DNA of 64,000 nt from Lotus japonicus (Eukaryota > Streptophyta > Magnoliopsida > Fabales > Fabaceae), in NCBI RefSeq assembly GCF_012489685.1, contig NC_080046.1, forward strand, positions 23,391,038 through 23,455,037. Reading direction: 5' to 3'. The notes beneath the pieces are model-generated. The model did not search any database. It worked only from the letters and a program-made list of their open reading frames with translations, and had not been told where the DNA came from. Below are positions 22,575 to 37,800 of the stretch, piece by piece (position 1 is the stretch's first letter; the number at the start of each line of letters is the position of its first letter). The position numbers and the translations under genes are program-made.

Positions 22575-23126
22575 ATCTATTCTCATTTATAAGTCACTTT
22601 TACATATTTCTCTAGGATTAAGAAAACTAGTTACTAGCAATAAATTGGTAAAAAGTTTTATCAACTTTCCTAGATTACCCATGAATTTCTCACTCCAAAT
22701 TAATTTTCTACAAAATCATTTTATGTCTTTCATATTATACTCCCTCCGTCCCTAATTATAAGCTAAAGTTGTAAAAATCACACTTATTAAGAAAGCCTTA
22801 ATTGATGCATTGGTTTTCAAAAAAAATGTACAACTTTCTATGTTTACCCCTATTTATGATAACACTTTTTCATCATTGTACTACTAATGGTGGTGCTCCA
22901 CTACCAATAAATGCAAGGGTGAATATGGAAATAAATATTAACTTTTGCAAGGTTAGCTTATATTTAGTGACACAAAAAAAGTCTCAATGTTAGCTTATAA
23001 TTAGGGACGGAGGGAGTATATGAGAGTGACTTTGGTAAAAGGTATTAAAGGTTTCATTTGTATTATAAAGTGACTTATATTATAAGGAAAAAAACTCTCA
23101 AAAAGTGACTTATAAATGAGGATGGA
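22575..23126. mobile_element. Older MITE split by a Stowaway element
   Basis: The ends are inverted: CTCATTTATAAGTCACTTTTA near 22580 and AAAGTGACTTATAAATGAGG ending in ATGGAGGGAG near 23126. The right end keeps the GGAGGGAG terminus; the left terminus is eroded. The 277-bp Stowaway at 22740-23016 sits inside it. Confidence 0.6.
22740..23016. mobile_element. Stowaway-type MITE (277 bp)
   Basis: Terminal inverted repeats CTCCCTCCGTCCCTAATTAT and its complement, flanked by TA on each side (22738-22739 and 23017-23018). This is the signature of Tc1/mariner-derived Stowaway MITEs. No coding capacity. Confidence 0.93.
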
Positions 23127-23165
23127 GGGAGTTCTACTTTTATGAAAATTAACAAAATTAATTGC

Positions 23166-23458
23166 ACTTCCTCCGTCCTCATTTAAAGGTCATATTTTGA
23201 GAGTTTTTCTTGTCCCAAAATATAAGTCCTTTTATAATACCAAGGAAACATTTATTACTTTTTTTTGAAACTTAACCTCATTATTTAATATGAAAGAGAT
23301 AGTGTGATTTTGAAAAATTCTTAAATCGGAAAGAGAAATTGATGGGTAATTAAGAAAAGTTAATAAAATTTGTACAAATTTATTGTAAATAACTATTTTT
23401 CTTAATCTTAAATAATTATGTAAAATTGACTTATAATATATAAGGGACAGACGAAATA
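23166..23458. mobile_element. Degenerate Stowaway-like MITE
   Basis: The left end CTTCCTCCGTCCTCATTTAA faces a degenerate complement near 23420-23458 (GACTTATAATATATAAGGGA, then CAGACGAAAT). Target TA not clear. It lies about 500 bp upstream of the peroxidase start. Confidence 0.5.
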
Positions 23459-23893
23459 TTTGTTTGTCCTCTTTCCGGACAGTTAAATAAGAACGGGTAA
23501 TAATGCATATACAAGTTTTGCAAGCGTCGTAGTTATTGAACTAAAAAGAATATGTAAAGAAGAGAGGAAATTAAAGAAGAAGTTACTGTATCAAAATCAA
23601 TCTCACAGCCCAAATGGTGACCCTACAATTTTGAAAATAAACAAAAGCACTTGCATACATTACATCACTGATTGAACTAAATTAAATTGATTTCAGCATA
23701 ATATCTATGTTGTGTCCCTTAACTTTGTTAAAAGAAAAAGTAAAGAAGACAAAACAGTCATCGCTATCAATCTTGAACAATTCAATAATCTTCATTTTTA
23801 AAACGTGAAACTGTTATTACCATGCACTGGTTGGTACTCTAAACTCACAGTTGATCAGGTGCAGAGCACCTTCTAATTCATATATGATCTCTC

Positions 23894-23902
23894 TATATAT
23901 AC
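23894..23902 (+). promoter_or_regulatory. Peroxidase TATA box
   Basis: CTCTATATATACAAG about 60 bp upstream of the ATG at 23959, leaving a plausible short 5' UTR. Confidence 0.7.
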
Positions 23903-23958
23903 AAGACTCTCCTCTGTAGAATTTCTCATACAAATTACTTCACTCTTCCACTATAGAA

Positions 23959-27129
<3,171 letters not shown>

Positions 27130-27241
27130 AAGAGACATCAAAGATGTTAAAAACTGGTCTAGACACATGAGCCATGTTTTTACTTTGTTATAAAATGTAA
27201 TATCTAGTTATGTTATTCATGATATATGTCTTACATGTTGT

Positions 27242-27247
27242 AATAAA
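27242..27247 (+). terminator. Peroxidase poly(A) signal
   Basis: AATAAA 113 bp after the stop codon. The downstream TIR transposon begins at about 27275, so cleavage probably occurs at its very edge. Confidence 0.6.
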
Positions 27248-28384
27248 CTTGCAATTAATGAACTAAATTTTTATGGCTTAATCCAGTTTTTGGTCCATAT
27301 CCTTTGTCATAAATATGGCTTTAGTCCCTTGCCGGACTAAAGGTGGGGATTGGGCCCCAGTTTTTTGCAAAATGATTGGGTTTGGTCCCTCCGGCCGTTT
27401 GGGTCAACGCCGGAGCTCTAAGAAGCTCATGTGGCATTGCCATGTGTAACACCCCGATTTCGGTGGCGTCACTTTAGTAACCAAAAATAAACTTAATGCG
27501 GAAAAACGTGAATATTTTTTTTTTCGATAATAACTAAGACAAGACTGAATTGAATAAAACCCGAATGCGAAAAGCAATAGAACTAATATACAATATATAA
27601 ACAGCCCCCGCTGTAAGAAGCAACCTCGTCACGAGTAAACCTCCAGTGACGGAACGAGAAAGATGTAAAGCCCGTAGGCAATATATACAAACCAAATGAA
27701 AAGGGTGAAGTGTCCGCAACACCATCCCTCAAAACTGAGAATGAGCTGGCCCATCGGCCTGAAACAAGATCTCCTATGTCCAACCAACTCTCTGTGATTC
27801 CCGTAAAGAAACCACACAAAAAGCTATAGGTGGGAAACTACCCTGTCCCCAAAGAAAACAAATGATGTTCAGAGCTAAGACTCTACTCCTACACTAATCC
27901 CATCTCGAGGAGCTCACACCAGCACTAAAACCTACATGCTAGCATGATCGTCGTCCGGATTCGAAATCCAGAACGACCTAGTCTATGTACACCATCCGTC
28001 CTCCTCTCACAACCGCGATACGCTCCAGTTCCCGCATCTCAACCCTAGTTCCTCCCGAAGGATGAACCATCATGAATCAGCCCGCCGAAGACATCTGACA
28101 AAGGGCGTTTGTTCGCCAAAGCACACACAGAAGACGCGAGGGTCAACTCCAAAGAATTATATAAATAATACCACCAATAGATACCGATAAAAGATTAGCC
28201 ACTTAGGCTTATAACTAGGGATAACATCCTAGGGTTGCATTATTCCACAAAGAATATAACGACTGTAAATCACAGTTAACATGCATCAAGTAGAACTACC
28301 AAGTATCAAACACACTCATCAACTAAGTCAGAATGCATGTTGCATGAGATGATATGGCGGTTAACCCAGTTAACCAAATGCATT

Positions 28385-28615
28385 CCGGAAACGGATGGAC
28401 ATCAAACGGATCAATCCTAGCACCAGCAACGGTGGGACCATTCTGCCCGCGTGCCTCTTACACCAAACATAGGTATGGACATCAACGAGTCAATCCTAGC
28501 ACCAGCAACGGTGGGACCATTCTGCTCGCGTGCCTCTGGGATGGACATCAACCGGATCAATCCTAGCACCAGCAACGGTGGGACCATTCTGCCCGCGTGT
28601 CTCTTACACCAAACC
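28385..28615. repeat. Threefold repeat in solo LTR E
   Basis: Three copies of a unit containing ATGGACATCAA, AATCCTAGCACCAGCAACGG and GGGACCATTCTGC; F and C have one copy each. Occupies the LTR zone corresponding to the hairpin array of LTR A. Confidence 0.8.
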
Positions 28616-28919
28616 AAGGTAGCCAGATCAGCCGTAACCCGTAGGTCTGCCATTTCGGTCTGCTACAAGAGACGTCTACAGACGCTCTTACACGGAAATC
28701 CGGGTCTTATGACCATTTTGGAATCCGACGAGGTCCAGAGTACGTCCTGTGTTAATACCTCATTAATGTTGCATGAATGCAGGATGATTAGACAAACAAC
28801 GTCTCCGAATCTCACTCGACACGTCGCCACGTGTTCTAGGTAAATTAAAGTCTCTAAAAGCTTACCCTAAGGTAAAGTCGATTCTGCGACAAAAGACACT
28901 TCTTCACAACGACACATAA

Positions 28920-29515
28920 CCCACGATGATCTCCAAATCATCCGACTCATCTCAATCCGATGGTCGCAACTGCTCAACGAGCACAGAGTATCACACTCTC
29001 GGAAACTAACGGTTTCCCGGACTTATCCCCAGGATAGCCCAACAACATAGCTGCTCCAATAGCACAACAACAACAGCTGCTCCAACAGCACAATAACGAC
29101 AGCTGCTCCAACAGCACAACAACATCTACATACTCAAGCCTCTCAACTTTCTCAAAAACTGGGATCCGACGACACTTCTCGTTTTCCAAAACTAAGATTT
29201 GACTTCCACGCCTTCCTAACAACAACATAGTAACTCATGATGATCTCCAAATCATCCGACTCATCTCAATCCGATGGTCACAACTGCTCAACGAGCAAAG
29301 AGTATCACACTCTCGGAAACTAACGGTTTCCCGGACTTATCCCCAGGATAGCCCAACAACATAGCTGCTCCAACAGCACAACAACAAACGCTGCTCCAAC
29401 AGCACCACAACATCTACATACTCGAAGCCTCTCAACTTTCTCAATACTGGGATCTGACGACACTTCTCGTTTTCCAAAACTAAGATTTGACTTCCACGCC
29501 TTCCTTTCGAGTTTA
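28920..29515. repeat. Tandem duplication (~310 bp) in solo LTR E
   Basis: 28920-29225 is repeated at 29232-29515 (GATGATCTCCAAATCATCCG to GACTTCCACGCCTTCCT). Both copies contain GCTGCTCCAACAGCACAACA microrepeats, two to three per copy. LTR F has only one copy (36757-37046), so the duplication is E-specific. Confidence 0.9.
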
Positions 29516-30963
29516 TTATCATTGATTAAAGATTTAGAGGTTGTTTAATGTCTTATGAGTTTTCTTTACAAAATACTATCCTTTTAGACTTATCGCAAAT
29601 CCTATAAGTTCTCGGGATCTCCAAATCCCCAAATGACTCCAGAGAATGTCTCGATCCATACACATCATAACAAGGTCCGAATCTCATTCGTCCTATCAAA
29701 CTTTCTTAAAACTCTCAAAATAAAATCGGCATGACCTGCCCGCTATTCTCACCATTCAGAATCTCATATCTCATTGCATAAGTATAAATAACTCAGCACA
29801 ACCAATCAACATGTCATATATCAATATATTAAGCAATAACCACATAGCACTTAGCATATAAGGCATGCACCACACATCCTAAATTACCCAATTAGCACTT
29901 AGCATGTAATCCACTCATCAAAAACATTCAGTAGATGCATCATCTACATTGTCAGCCGAAGCCTCAGAAAACATTTTCCAATCACACACAATCCACTGCA
30001 TAAACAGTAAACAATGTCGAAAGCATCGACCCTAAGTATTAACTAGAGATTCAGTGAGAAGCCCTCACCTGTAGGTTCTCCAGAATGATCAATCGTCAAA
30101 CACTTCCTCACACTCAAAGTGTTGTTCCTCAGGGAAATCCTCAAAAGCACCTTTACAATAAAACCACAGAATACTATCAGAATCTATCGGAAACTAAGCT
30201 ATCGATGCACACTAAGGTTACCCGAAGTAGTACATACTCCCAGGTATGATAAACTAGCGCGAAAGGACAAGTTTTCGGAAAAGGAAATTTTCCTCCTCCC
30301 CCCTAATAGGTTCGGCCACTTTTCACAATTAGGAGACTCGATTTTTCTTCGATCAAACTTGGTTCCTATGCTATCATTAGCCGTAACTAAGGGTATTCTG
30401 AACTCGGAAAAATTATCGGATCAAAAACTGTCGCAGGGGTATTTTGGTCATGATTTTTAACTTAGAAATTTCAAACTGAAATCCCAAAAACCAAATTTGA
30501 CAGGGACGTTACTAACGACGTTTATGACAACTAATCCTACTAGCACTAAGCTAAGGCGATAGTTTTCAGCCTAAAGGTTGAAGCTTTACTCCAAAAACTC
30601 CAAAAATGGGTATTTTAGGCTAAAATTGATTCCGGCGGAATTCCGGCGACATAACGGAAAATCTAACCCGGCAGAAGTGATCTTGGGCACATAAGGAAGA
30701 GGTTTAGAATCAGAAATGAAATATTCAGGATAGTTTTGCAAAAACCCATAAACTATCAGCTCAGAAAAGTCTACAGAAAAGCTATGGAAAAAGCGATCAG
30801 AGGTAAGGATTAGCGACTATACCTCGAAACCTTGAAGTAGCAACTAACGGATCAACGATCAAGCAAGTAATGAAGAAAACTCTTCTTCCTTCTTCCTTGT
30901 TGAAGCTCGCGGGTTTGAGGAGAGAAAATGGAGGAGTTTTGTGTTTTTTTCTCACTTGCTTGC

Positions 30964-30971
30964 TATATATA
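30964..30971 (-). promoter_or_regulatory. TATA box of solo LTR E
   Basis: CTATATATAG in the U3 region, at the syntenic position. Confidence 0.6.
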
Positions 30972-31798
30972 GAAGATGGAAATTCGCGGGAAAATGAAAG
31001 TTTCGCGAATCTGATTTTTCCGGCGTCATTCTCCGTGAATTCTAAGATATGTTTTGGCAAAAGAATTCCAAAACTAAAAAGATGTCTCCTTGTATTTTTG
31101 GCAACTAATGCATAGTCGGTGTAAAACTATTTTACCCGATAAGTTGCTTTTTGCATCGAATGTCGGAATAGAAAATTTCCTTCGGAAGAAAGATTGAAAT
31201 CATCAAGAGAAATGGGTGTACGCGTGTGGAATCTTCATTTGAAGCTCTGAATAGAAAAAGTCTTCATTGTCGGTTGATTCTAGGGTTTTGAAATACCAGG
31301 GTTTCGGTTTCGGCAAACTTCCGAGGATTGGAATCGGACGTTCGTAGATCCTAGAGTTTCGCCTCGAAACGATTGTGATACATGGAAAAAGAAAAGTTCT
31401 AACATTTCTCTGAAGATTTTTGGACTAAATTCCTACAGTGTTCCAAGGGTGGAACATAGTTTGATTTCCTAAGGTTCTTGTCCTAGGTTTTAAAACGGAT
31501 ATTAGTCGTGCTATAACTTAAATCGACTTCGATACAATCCTTAGACTTTTCCTGAACTTTCTCTTTCATAAATTTATTCCATTCGATAAACTCTTGTTCA
31601 GGTTTTCCTTCACGATACATCAAGCCTAATCGTAAATGGAAATCTCTTCCGCTTATTCTAAGCTTAAAAACTTGGGTCTTACACCATGTCATTTAATGAG
31701 CTTATGTGGCTTTTCTTTTTCATTTAATTTCTAAAAAAATATAATTAAAACCCTTAAATCCCCTTCTTCCTAATTAATCCTTCACCTAATTAAATCAT

Positions 31799-32191
31799 TC
31801 ATTTAATTAAAGTAAAACAAAAATCAATTAACACAAAACAAAAAAAAGAACTACATGATTTTATGCAATTACCCTCTGATTTTCTACAATTACCAATATT
31901 AACTGATACAGGTCCTATCAAAACTACATGATTCTTAACTAGGTCTGGTTCTTTCTCTACTTTGGTTTTTAAAACCACATTGTCAATTTCAGATTTAGGC
32001 TTTCGACTCCATGCCTTACTACCATTTACTGTAGCTGCTGCCTTTTGATCATGATGGGTTCCATATTGTTCATTGACATCATTTTTTGAAATTGGAATGG
32101 GCAGGTTTTTATGCAAACCATTGGCCACATAAAAAAGGGAAATTAAGGTGAATAGAAACCCAGAAAAAACCTTTCCTCCTTCCTCCTCCAT
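31799..32191 (-). CDS. Hypothetical 130-aa protein inside the TIR transposon
   Basis: Starts MEEEGGKVFSGFLFTLISLF, so residues 8-24 are hydrophobic and could be a signal peptide or anchor. The rest is polar and Lys/Asn-rich until a Cys/Phe-rich end (SCSSFFCFVLIDF) that may be read-through of an intron. It is preceded by a plausible leader. I do not recognise it. Its position between the TIRs fits a captured host-gene fragment, but it may be non-coding. Confidence 0.35.
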   Translation of the reverse strand: MEEEGGKVFSGFLFTLISLFYVANGLHKNLPIPISKNDVNEQYGTHHDQKAAATVNGSKAWSRKPKSEIDNVVLKTKVEKEPDLVKNHVVLIGPVSVNIGNCRKSEGNCIKSCSSFFCFVLIDFCFTLIK

Positions 32192-32860
32192 TACCTAAAA
32201 CAAAAATCCACAATATCCAAACCCAAAACCAAAACCTGAAGAAGAGAAAAACACAGATCAATGAAAATAAAACTCAATCTTTAACCCCATTACCCATCTG
32301 AAACCACGACTCCAACCCAACCCGCATAGTTTCGCTGCTTGGGGAAGAAGAGATAGGGAATTCGCGATTACTTCAATGATAGCTTGGTGGAGGTAGGTCG
32401 CGGTGGCTATTAACAGTGCAGAAGCAGATCTACAACGTGAAACCCAGATTTATACCGTGAAGGAGAGGGAAACAACCAAACAAGAACCAAACCCATCTCC
32501 GACCCAGAACGACCACCCATCGCCGCGAGTCGCCGCTCCATGAACCCAGAATTGCGAGCTCGTCTCTCTCTTCCTCTCGATCCCATACACTCTGTTCTAC
32601 CATCTCTTATTCTGCCCTATCCCTTTGTCTGCTTGACTTGTGGTGGTGCGGTGGAGAGAGGACAAGAAGAAGACGAAGAAGACGGGAGTGGTAGGGTGGG
32701 TTGATGATGATGAAAGATGTGTGGATGAAGATGATGATGAAGAAGATGTTATGTGGATGAAGATCCAGAAAATGATGAATGATTTTTTTTTTTAATTAAA
32801 TGAAGGATTTAATTAAGGGTTTAATTATATTTTTTAGAATTTTAATGGAAAAAAATTCCA
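32192..32860. other. Inner part of the TIR transposon, no gene
   Basis: Contains a purine-rich GATGATGAAGAAG microrepeat near 32700-32790. No supported ORF. Confidence 0.5.
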
Positions 32861-33175
32861 CTAAAGCTCATTAATTGACGTGGCAACGCCATATCAGCTG
32901 CCGGAACTCCTGCGTTGACCCAAACGGTCGGAGGGACCAAATCCAATCATTTTGCCAAAAACTGGGGATCAATCCCCATCTTTACTCCGGCGAGGGACTA
33001 AAGCCATATTTATGACAAAGATTAGGGACCAAAAACTGAATTAAGCCATTAAAGAAACAAGGTATATAAGAAGTAGAGTACCCAAATTTAAAAGGTAAAT
33101 TCTGTGGTACCCATAAAATATTTTGGGTATGGTACCCGTGTTGAGTAATTTAATAGATTATCATTATATTTTTTT

Positions 33176-33395
33176 GGCTTAAATACTCTAGGGGTCCCTG
33201 AAATTGTACCCCGTACCAAAATAAGTCCCTGAAAATATTTTTTCCGATTCCGAATCCCTGAAATTGTTTTTTTAATCAGAATAAGTCCCTACACATGTTT
33301 TTAGCCGATCTGGCATATTTTTTGCTGACTCAACATTTACACGTGGCTTTTTCATTTATTTTAAATACACATGGAATTAAAATTAAAAATTTTAC
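33176..33395 (+). repeat. MuDR left TIR
   Basis: Matches the complement of 46148-46367 along about 220 bp with few mismatches; both contain CATTTACACGTGGCTTTTTC and ATACACATGGAATTAAAATT. Confidence 0.92.
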
Positions 33396-33628
33396 TTTTT
33401 TTTAAATATAAATCCTTTTTTACCTAATTAACCTAACTCTAATTAAACCCACTAACCTAATTAACCTAACCCTAATTCCCAAATCAAAATCTATCAGAAC
33501 TGAACCTAAGATAGAAAGAAAGGAAAGTCGAAGAAGGAGAAAGAGAAGCAGAGGTAGAAGGTGAAGGAAGGAAGGTTTAGTGTTCGACGGCGGGAACGGT
33601 GGCCACAACGACTTAGGTGAACGACGCG

Positions 33629-34313
33629 ATGGCCCAGAACCAAAAGGCATGGAGCGGGCACGGTGGCCCGACAACGAGGATGAACAACCAGATGTGCGAA
33701 TCGACCCAGAACACACGATTCTGTGCTCGATCGTCCAACTCTTGCACCCCATGCCCAGAGAAAAGTTGTGGTTGTGGCAAACAAGTCATTATGTACAAGT
33801 CCAATTCCAAGCTTAATCCTGGAAAGCTTTTTTGGAGATGTCCTGATTGGAAGGTAAATAGGCAGAATTGGTTTCTTTGAATGTCCAATTCCAAGCTTAA
33901 GCTTACAATTTCATCCTATAAATTCCCTTTGTCTACCCATTTCAATGATCTTTTGGTATGTGTTTCAGGAAAGTAGGACCTGTGGTTTCTTTGAATGGGT
34001 CAAAGCTGAAGGTGAAGCTGAAAATGAGGCTGAAAATGAGGAATCCTCTAAAGTGAATGTATAATTGAAGATTGTTGAGGACCTTACTGAGATGATGGAC
34101 AATAAAATTGGTAAGCTGAGGGAATAGCTGCAGGGAGACATGAAGGAAATCATGCAGAGTGTGATTGGCAAGATCATAGAAGACAAGAATGAAATGAAAG
34201 ACAAGAAGATTGCCAAGTTAAAGCTCAAACTGAAAAATGAGGGCTTGAAGAGCAATGTGTTGTTGGTGTTGTTAGTTTTAGGGCGTGCTGTAGTTTTGGC
34301 AAAGTATTTCTAG
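33629..34313 (+). pseudogene. GRF-type zinc-finger gene of the MuDR element, broken by two stops
   Basis: Exon 1 33629-33853 and exon 2 from 33969 with a GT-AG intron. Together they encode a GRF zinc finger: CGCG, then SNSKLNPGKLFWRCP, then across the intron SRTCGFFEW, the family's C-x-C/NPGR-x-F-x-C/C-x-F-F-x-W pattern. Downstream, in the same frame, come a charged coiled-coil-like segment and a hydrophobic tail (VLLVLLVLGRAVVLA) ending at 34311-34313. In-frame TAA (34062-34064) and TAG (34125-34127) separate these parts. If translated it would stop at 106 residues just after the finger. GRF genes of this plan occur widely in plants; placing it inside MuDR TIRs suggests an element accessory gene. 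The ATG choice is uncertain. Confidence 0.72.
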
Positions 34314-34844
34314 GTTTGGTGATGTTGTGTAATGAACTTGAATGCAATGTCCCTTGTGTAATGAATGTAGCCATGAATGTAATGCAATGTCCCTTATGTA
34401 ATGAATGCTATGTTCACTTAATGAAATGAATCAGAAATGGTTGTTGGCTCCATTACTCTCTTTTGTTCCATTCAATAGCTTTGCTCTGTTAATTTAAGAC
34501 ATCAGTAGTACAAATAAAGGCAAAGGGAGCCATAAACAAATCCACCACTTGTAGTACACATAAACAACAATTTAAGAGCACATGCTTCATGCAATACTTC
34601 CAGACTTTAACATTAAGAAACATAATTCAAGTCAAGGGTACATAGAAGACAACAAGTACCAACAACAATACAAAACAAACCTAGCAAGTAGAACCAACAA
34701 TAGAAAATAATTATCATTAGGGCCATGCCCATTACAAAATGATATTAAGTGGTCCCCCATTAACTAAAGTAAACACTAGTCCCCACTAATACTATTACAA
34801 TAAGATAGTGGTGGTCCTGTTGTCCCATGTGCCAAATTCCCTTC
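34314..34844. other. Non-coding interior of MuDR between convergent genes
   Basis: A short repeat, AATGCAATGTCCCTTNTGTAA, occurs twice (34334-34400). No supported ORF; likely 3' UTRs of the two convergent genes. Confidence 0.5.
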
Positions 34845-37800
34845 TTACTTCTTTGACATCCTCCTTTTATTTCCCTGTCCTTCACTGCCAACAGATTTGG
34901 CTTTTCCTCTTCTAATTGTAGATCTAGTTGCAGCATCTTTGAAGTCATTTAGAACCCAATGGCCAATCTCATTGTCACAACCTCTCTTTCTTCCTCCTAG
35001 GCCAGACTTAGCAGCTGATCTTGTAGTGGGCTGTGATGTAGCTTTTGGTGGTTGTTTTGCACTAGCTTTTGGTGGCTGTTGTGGTTTTGGTGGAGGTGGT
35101 TGGGAAGAAGGTCTTGTTGGATGTGGTGGTTTTCCAGCAGGTTTTGTAGGTGGCTGGGAAGAAGGTTTTGGTGGTTGTTGTGGTGTTACAGCAGCTCTTG
35201 GAGGTGGCTGTGAAGAAGGTTTTGGTGCCTGTGGAGGTTTTGCAGAAACTGTTGGTGGTGGCTGTGAAGATGGTTTTGGTTTTGGTGGTGGTTGTGCAAC
35301 AACTTTTGGTGGTGGTTTAGAGGTAGGTTTTGGGGGTGCTTTTGAAGTAGTTTTTGAGGGTGCTTTGTCTTTTGGCTTTGGGTTTGAAGAAGTTGCTTTT
35401 GCAGCAGCTTTTGGTGGTGGTTTAGAGTGTGACACCCCGGTTTCGGTGGCGTCACTTTAGTAACCAAAAGTAAACTTAATGCGGAAAAACGTGGATATTT
35501 TTTTTTTGATAATAACTAAGACGAGACTGAAATAAATAAACCCAACAATAACAATAATCAGAACTAATGTACGATATATATAACAGCCCTCGCTGTAGTA
35601 GCAACCTCGTCACGAGTAACCTCCAGTGACGGAAAGAAAAGTGTAGCGCCCGAAGGCAATATGTACAGACTGAAAGTAAAGGTGAAGTGTCCGCAACACC
35701 ATCCCTCAAAACTGAGAATCAGCTGGCCCATCGGCCTGAAACAAGATCTCCTATGTCCAACCAACTCTCTGTGATTCCCGTAAGGAAACCACACAAAAAG
35801 CTATAGGTGGGAAGCTACCCTGTTCCCAAAGAAAACAAATGATGTTCAGAGCTAAGACTCTACTCCTACACTAATCCCATCTCGAGGAGCTCACACCAGC
35901 ACTAAAACCTACATGCTAGCATGATCGTCGTCCGAATTCGAAATCCAGATCGACCTAGTCTATGTACACCATCCGTCCTCCTCTCGCAACCGCGACGCGC
36001 TCCTGTTCCAGCATCCCAACCTAGTCCCCCCCGAAGGGTGAACCATCATCAACTAGCCCGCCAAAGACATCTGACAATGGGCGTTTGTCCGCCAAAGCAC
36101 ACACAGAAGACGCGAGGGTCAACTCCAAAGAATTATATAAATAATACCACCGATAGATACAGATAAGAAAATAGCCACTTAGGCTTATAGCTAGGGATGA
36201 CATCCTAGGGTTGCATATTCCACAAAATCATAACGACAATAATAACACTTAACATGTTCCAATGTAAGATTATCAAATAGCAATCACACTCAGCAACTAA
36301 GTCAGTATGCATGTTGCATGAAATGATATGCAGGTTAACCCAGTCAACCAATATGCAATCCGGAAACGGATGGACATCAACGGATCAGCCCTAACACCAG
36401 CCATGGTGGAGCCATTTCGGCCCGCGTGCCTCTTACTCCAACAACAGCGGTAGTCAGATCAGCAGTAAACCCGTAGGTCTGCCATTTCGGTCTGCTACAA
36501 GAGACGTCTAAAAACGCTCTTACACGGCATTCCGGGTCTTATGACCATTTTGGAAACCGACGAGGTCCAGAGTACGTCCTGTGTTAATACCTCATTAATG
36601 TTGCATGAATGCAGGATGATTAGACAAACAACGTCTCCGAATCTCACTCGACACGTCGCCACGTGTTCTAGGTAAATTAAAGTCTCTAAAAGCTTACCCT
36701 AAGGTAAAGTCGATTCTGCGACAAAAGACACTTCTTCACAACGACACATAACCCACGATGATCTCCAAATCATCCGACTCATCTCAATCCGATGGTCGCA
36801 ACTGCTCAACGAGCACAGAGTATCACACTCTCGGAAACTAACGGTTTCCCGGACTTATCCCCAGGATAGCCCAACAACATAGCTGCTCCAATAGCACAAC
36901 AACAACAGCTGCTCCAACAGCACAATAACGACAGCTGCTCCAACAGCACAACAACATCTACATACTCAAGCCTCTCAACTTTCTCAAAAACTGGGATCCG
37001 ACGACACTTCTCGTTTTCCAAAACTAAGATTTGACTTCCACGCCTTCCTTTCGAGTTTATTATCATTAATTAAAGATTTAGAGGTTGTTTAATGTCTTAT
37101 GAGTTTTCTTTACAAAATACTATCCTTTTAGTCTTATCGCAAATCCTATAAGTTCTCGGGATCTCCAAATCCCCAAATGACTCCAGAGAATGTCTCGATC
37201 CATAAACACCATAACAAGGCCCGAATCTCATTCGCCCTATCAAACTTTCTCAAAACTCTCAAAATAAAATCGGCATGACCTGCCCGCTATTCTCACCATT
37301 CAGAAACTCAGATTTCATTACCAAAGCATAAATACTCAGCACAATCAATCAACATGTCATGTATCAACATATTAAGCAATAACCACATAGCACTTAGCAT
37401 ATAAGGCATGCACCACACATCCTAAATTACCCACATAGCACGTAGCATGTAAGTCAATCATCAAAAACATTCAGTAGATGCATCATCTACATTGTCAGCC
37501 GAAGCCTCAGAAAACATTTTTCCAATCACACACAATCCAGTGCATAAACAGTAAACAATGTCGAAAGCATCGACCCTAAGCATTAACTAGAGATTCAGCG
37601 AGATGCCCTCACCTGTAGATTCTCCAGGACGATCTCCTAACACTTGTTCACAATCAAAGGCTTGCTCCTCTGGGAATTCCTCAAAATCACCTTTAGAGCA
37701 AAACCACAGAAATACTATCAGAATCTATCGAAAACTAAGCTATCGATACTTACTAAGGTTACTCGAAGTAATCTATACTCTAAGGTACGATAATCTAGTG

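Larger units (their letters stand above)
27445..31683 (-). mobile_element. Solo LTR E (4239 bp)
   Basis: Minus strand starts TGTAAGACC and ends CGGGGTGTTACA, flanked by the exact duplication CCATG (27440-27444 and 31684-31688). Inserted in the left TIR of the 27275-33047 transposon. Closely related to F and C. TATA box at 30964-30971. It retains remnants of the LTR ORF at about 27940-28100 (PSGGTR-type block) with stops. Confidence 0.94.
27275..33047. mobile_element. Non-autonomous TIR transposon (MULE-like), split by solo LTR E
   Basis: Inverted ends of about 170-190 bp: GGCTTAATCCAGTTTTTGGT on the left and the complement of GGCTTAATTCAGTTTTTGGT on the right. They share further blocks such as TTTGTCATAAATATGGCTTT and GTTTGGGTCAACGC. 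Without LTR E it would be about 1.5 kb. No transposase is present. Long TIRs suggest the Mutator superfamily, but the flanks (AATTTTTAT and ATTAAAGAA) do not form a clear 9-bp duplication, so the superfamily is unproven. It carries a 130-codon minus-strand ORF. Confidence 0.75.

Noticed and set aside
27266..33056. 9-bp target duplication for the 27275-33047 transposon
   Set aside because: The flanks AATTTTTAT and ATTAAAGAA do not match in either register tried, so no duplication is claimed.
34897..35460. 187-codon Gly-rich ORF on the plus strand
   Set aside because: Exact antisense shadow of the Pro/Lys-rich MURA tail; low-complexity coding strands often leave the opposite strand open.
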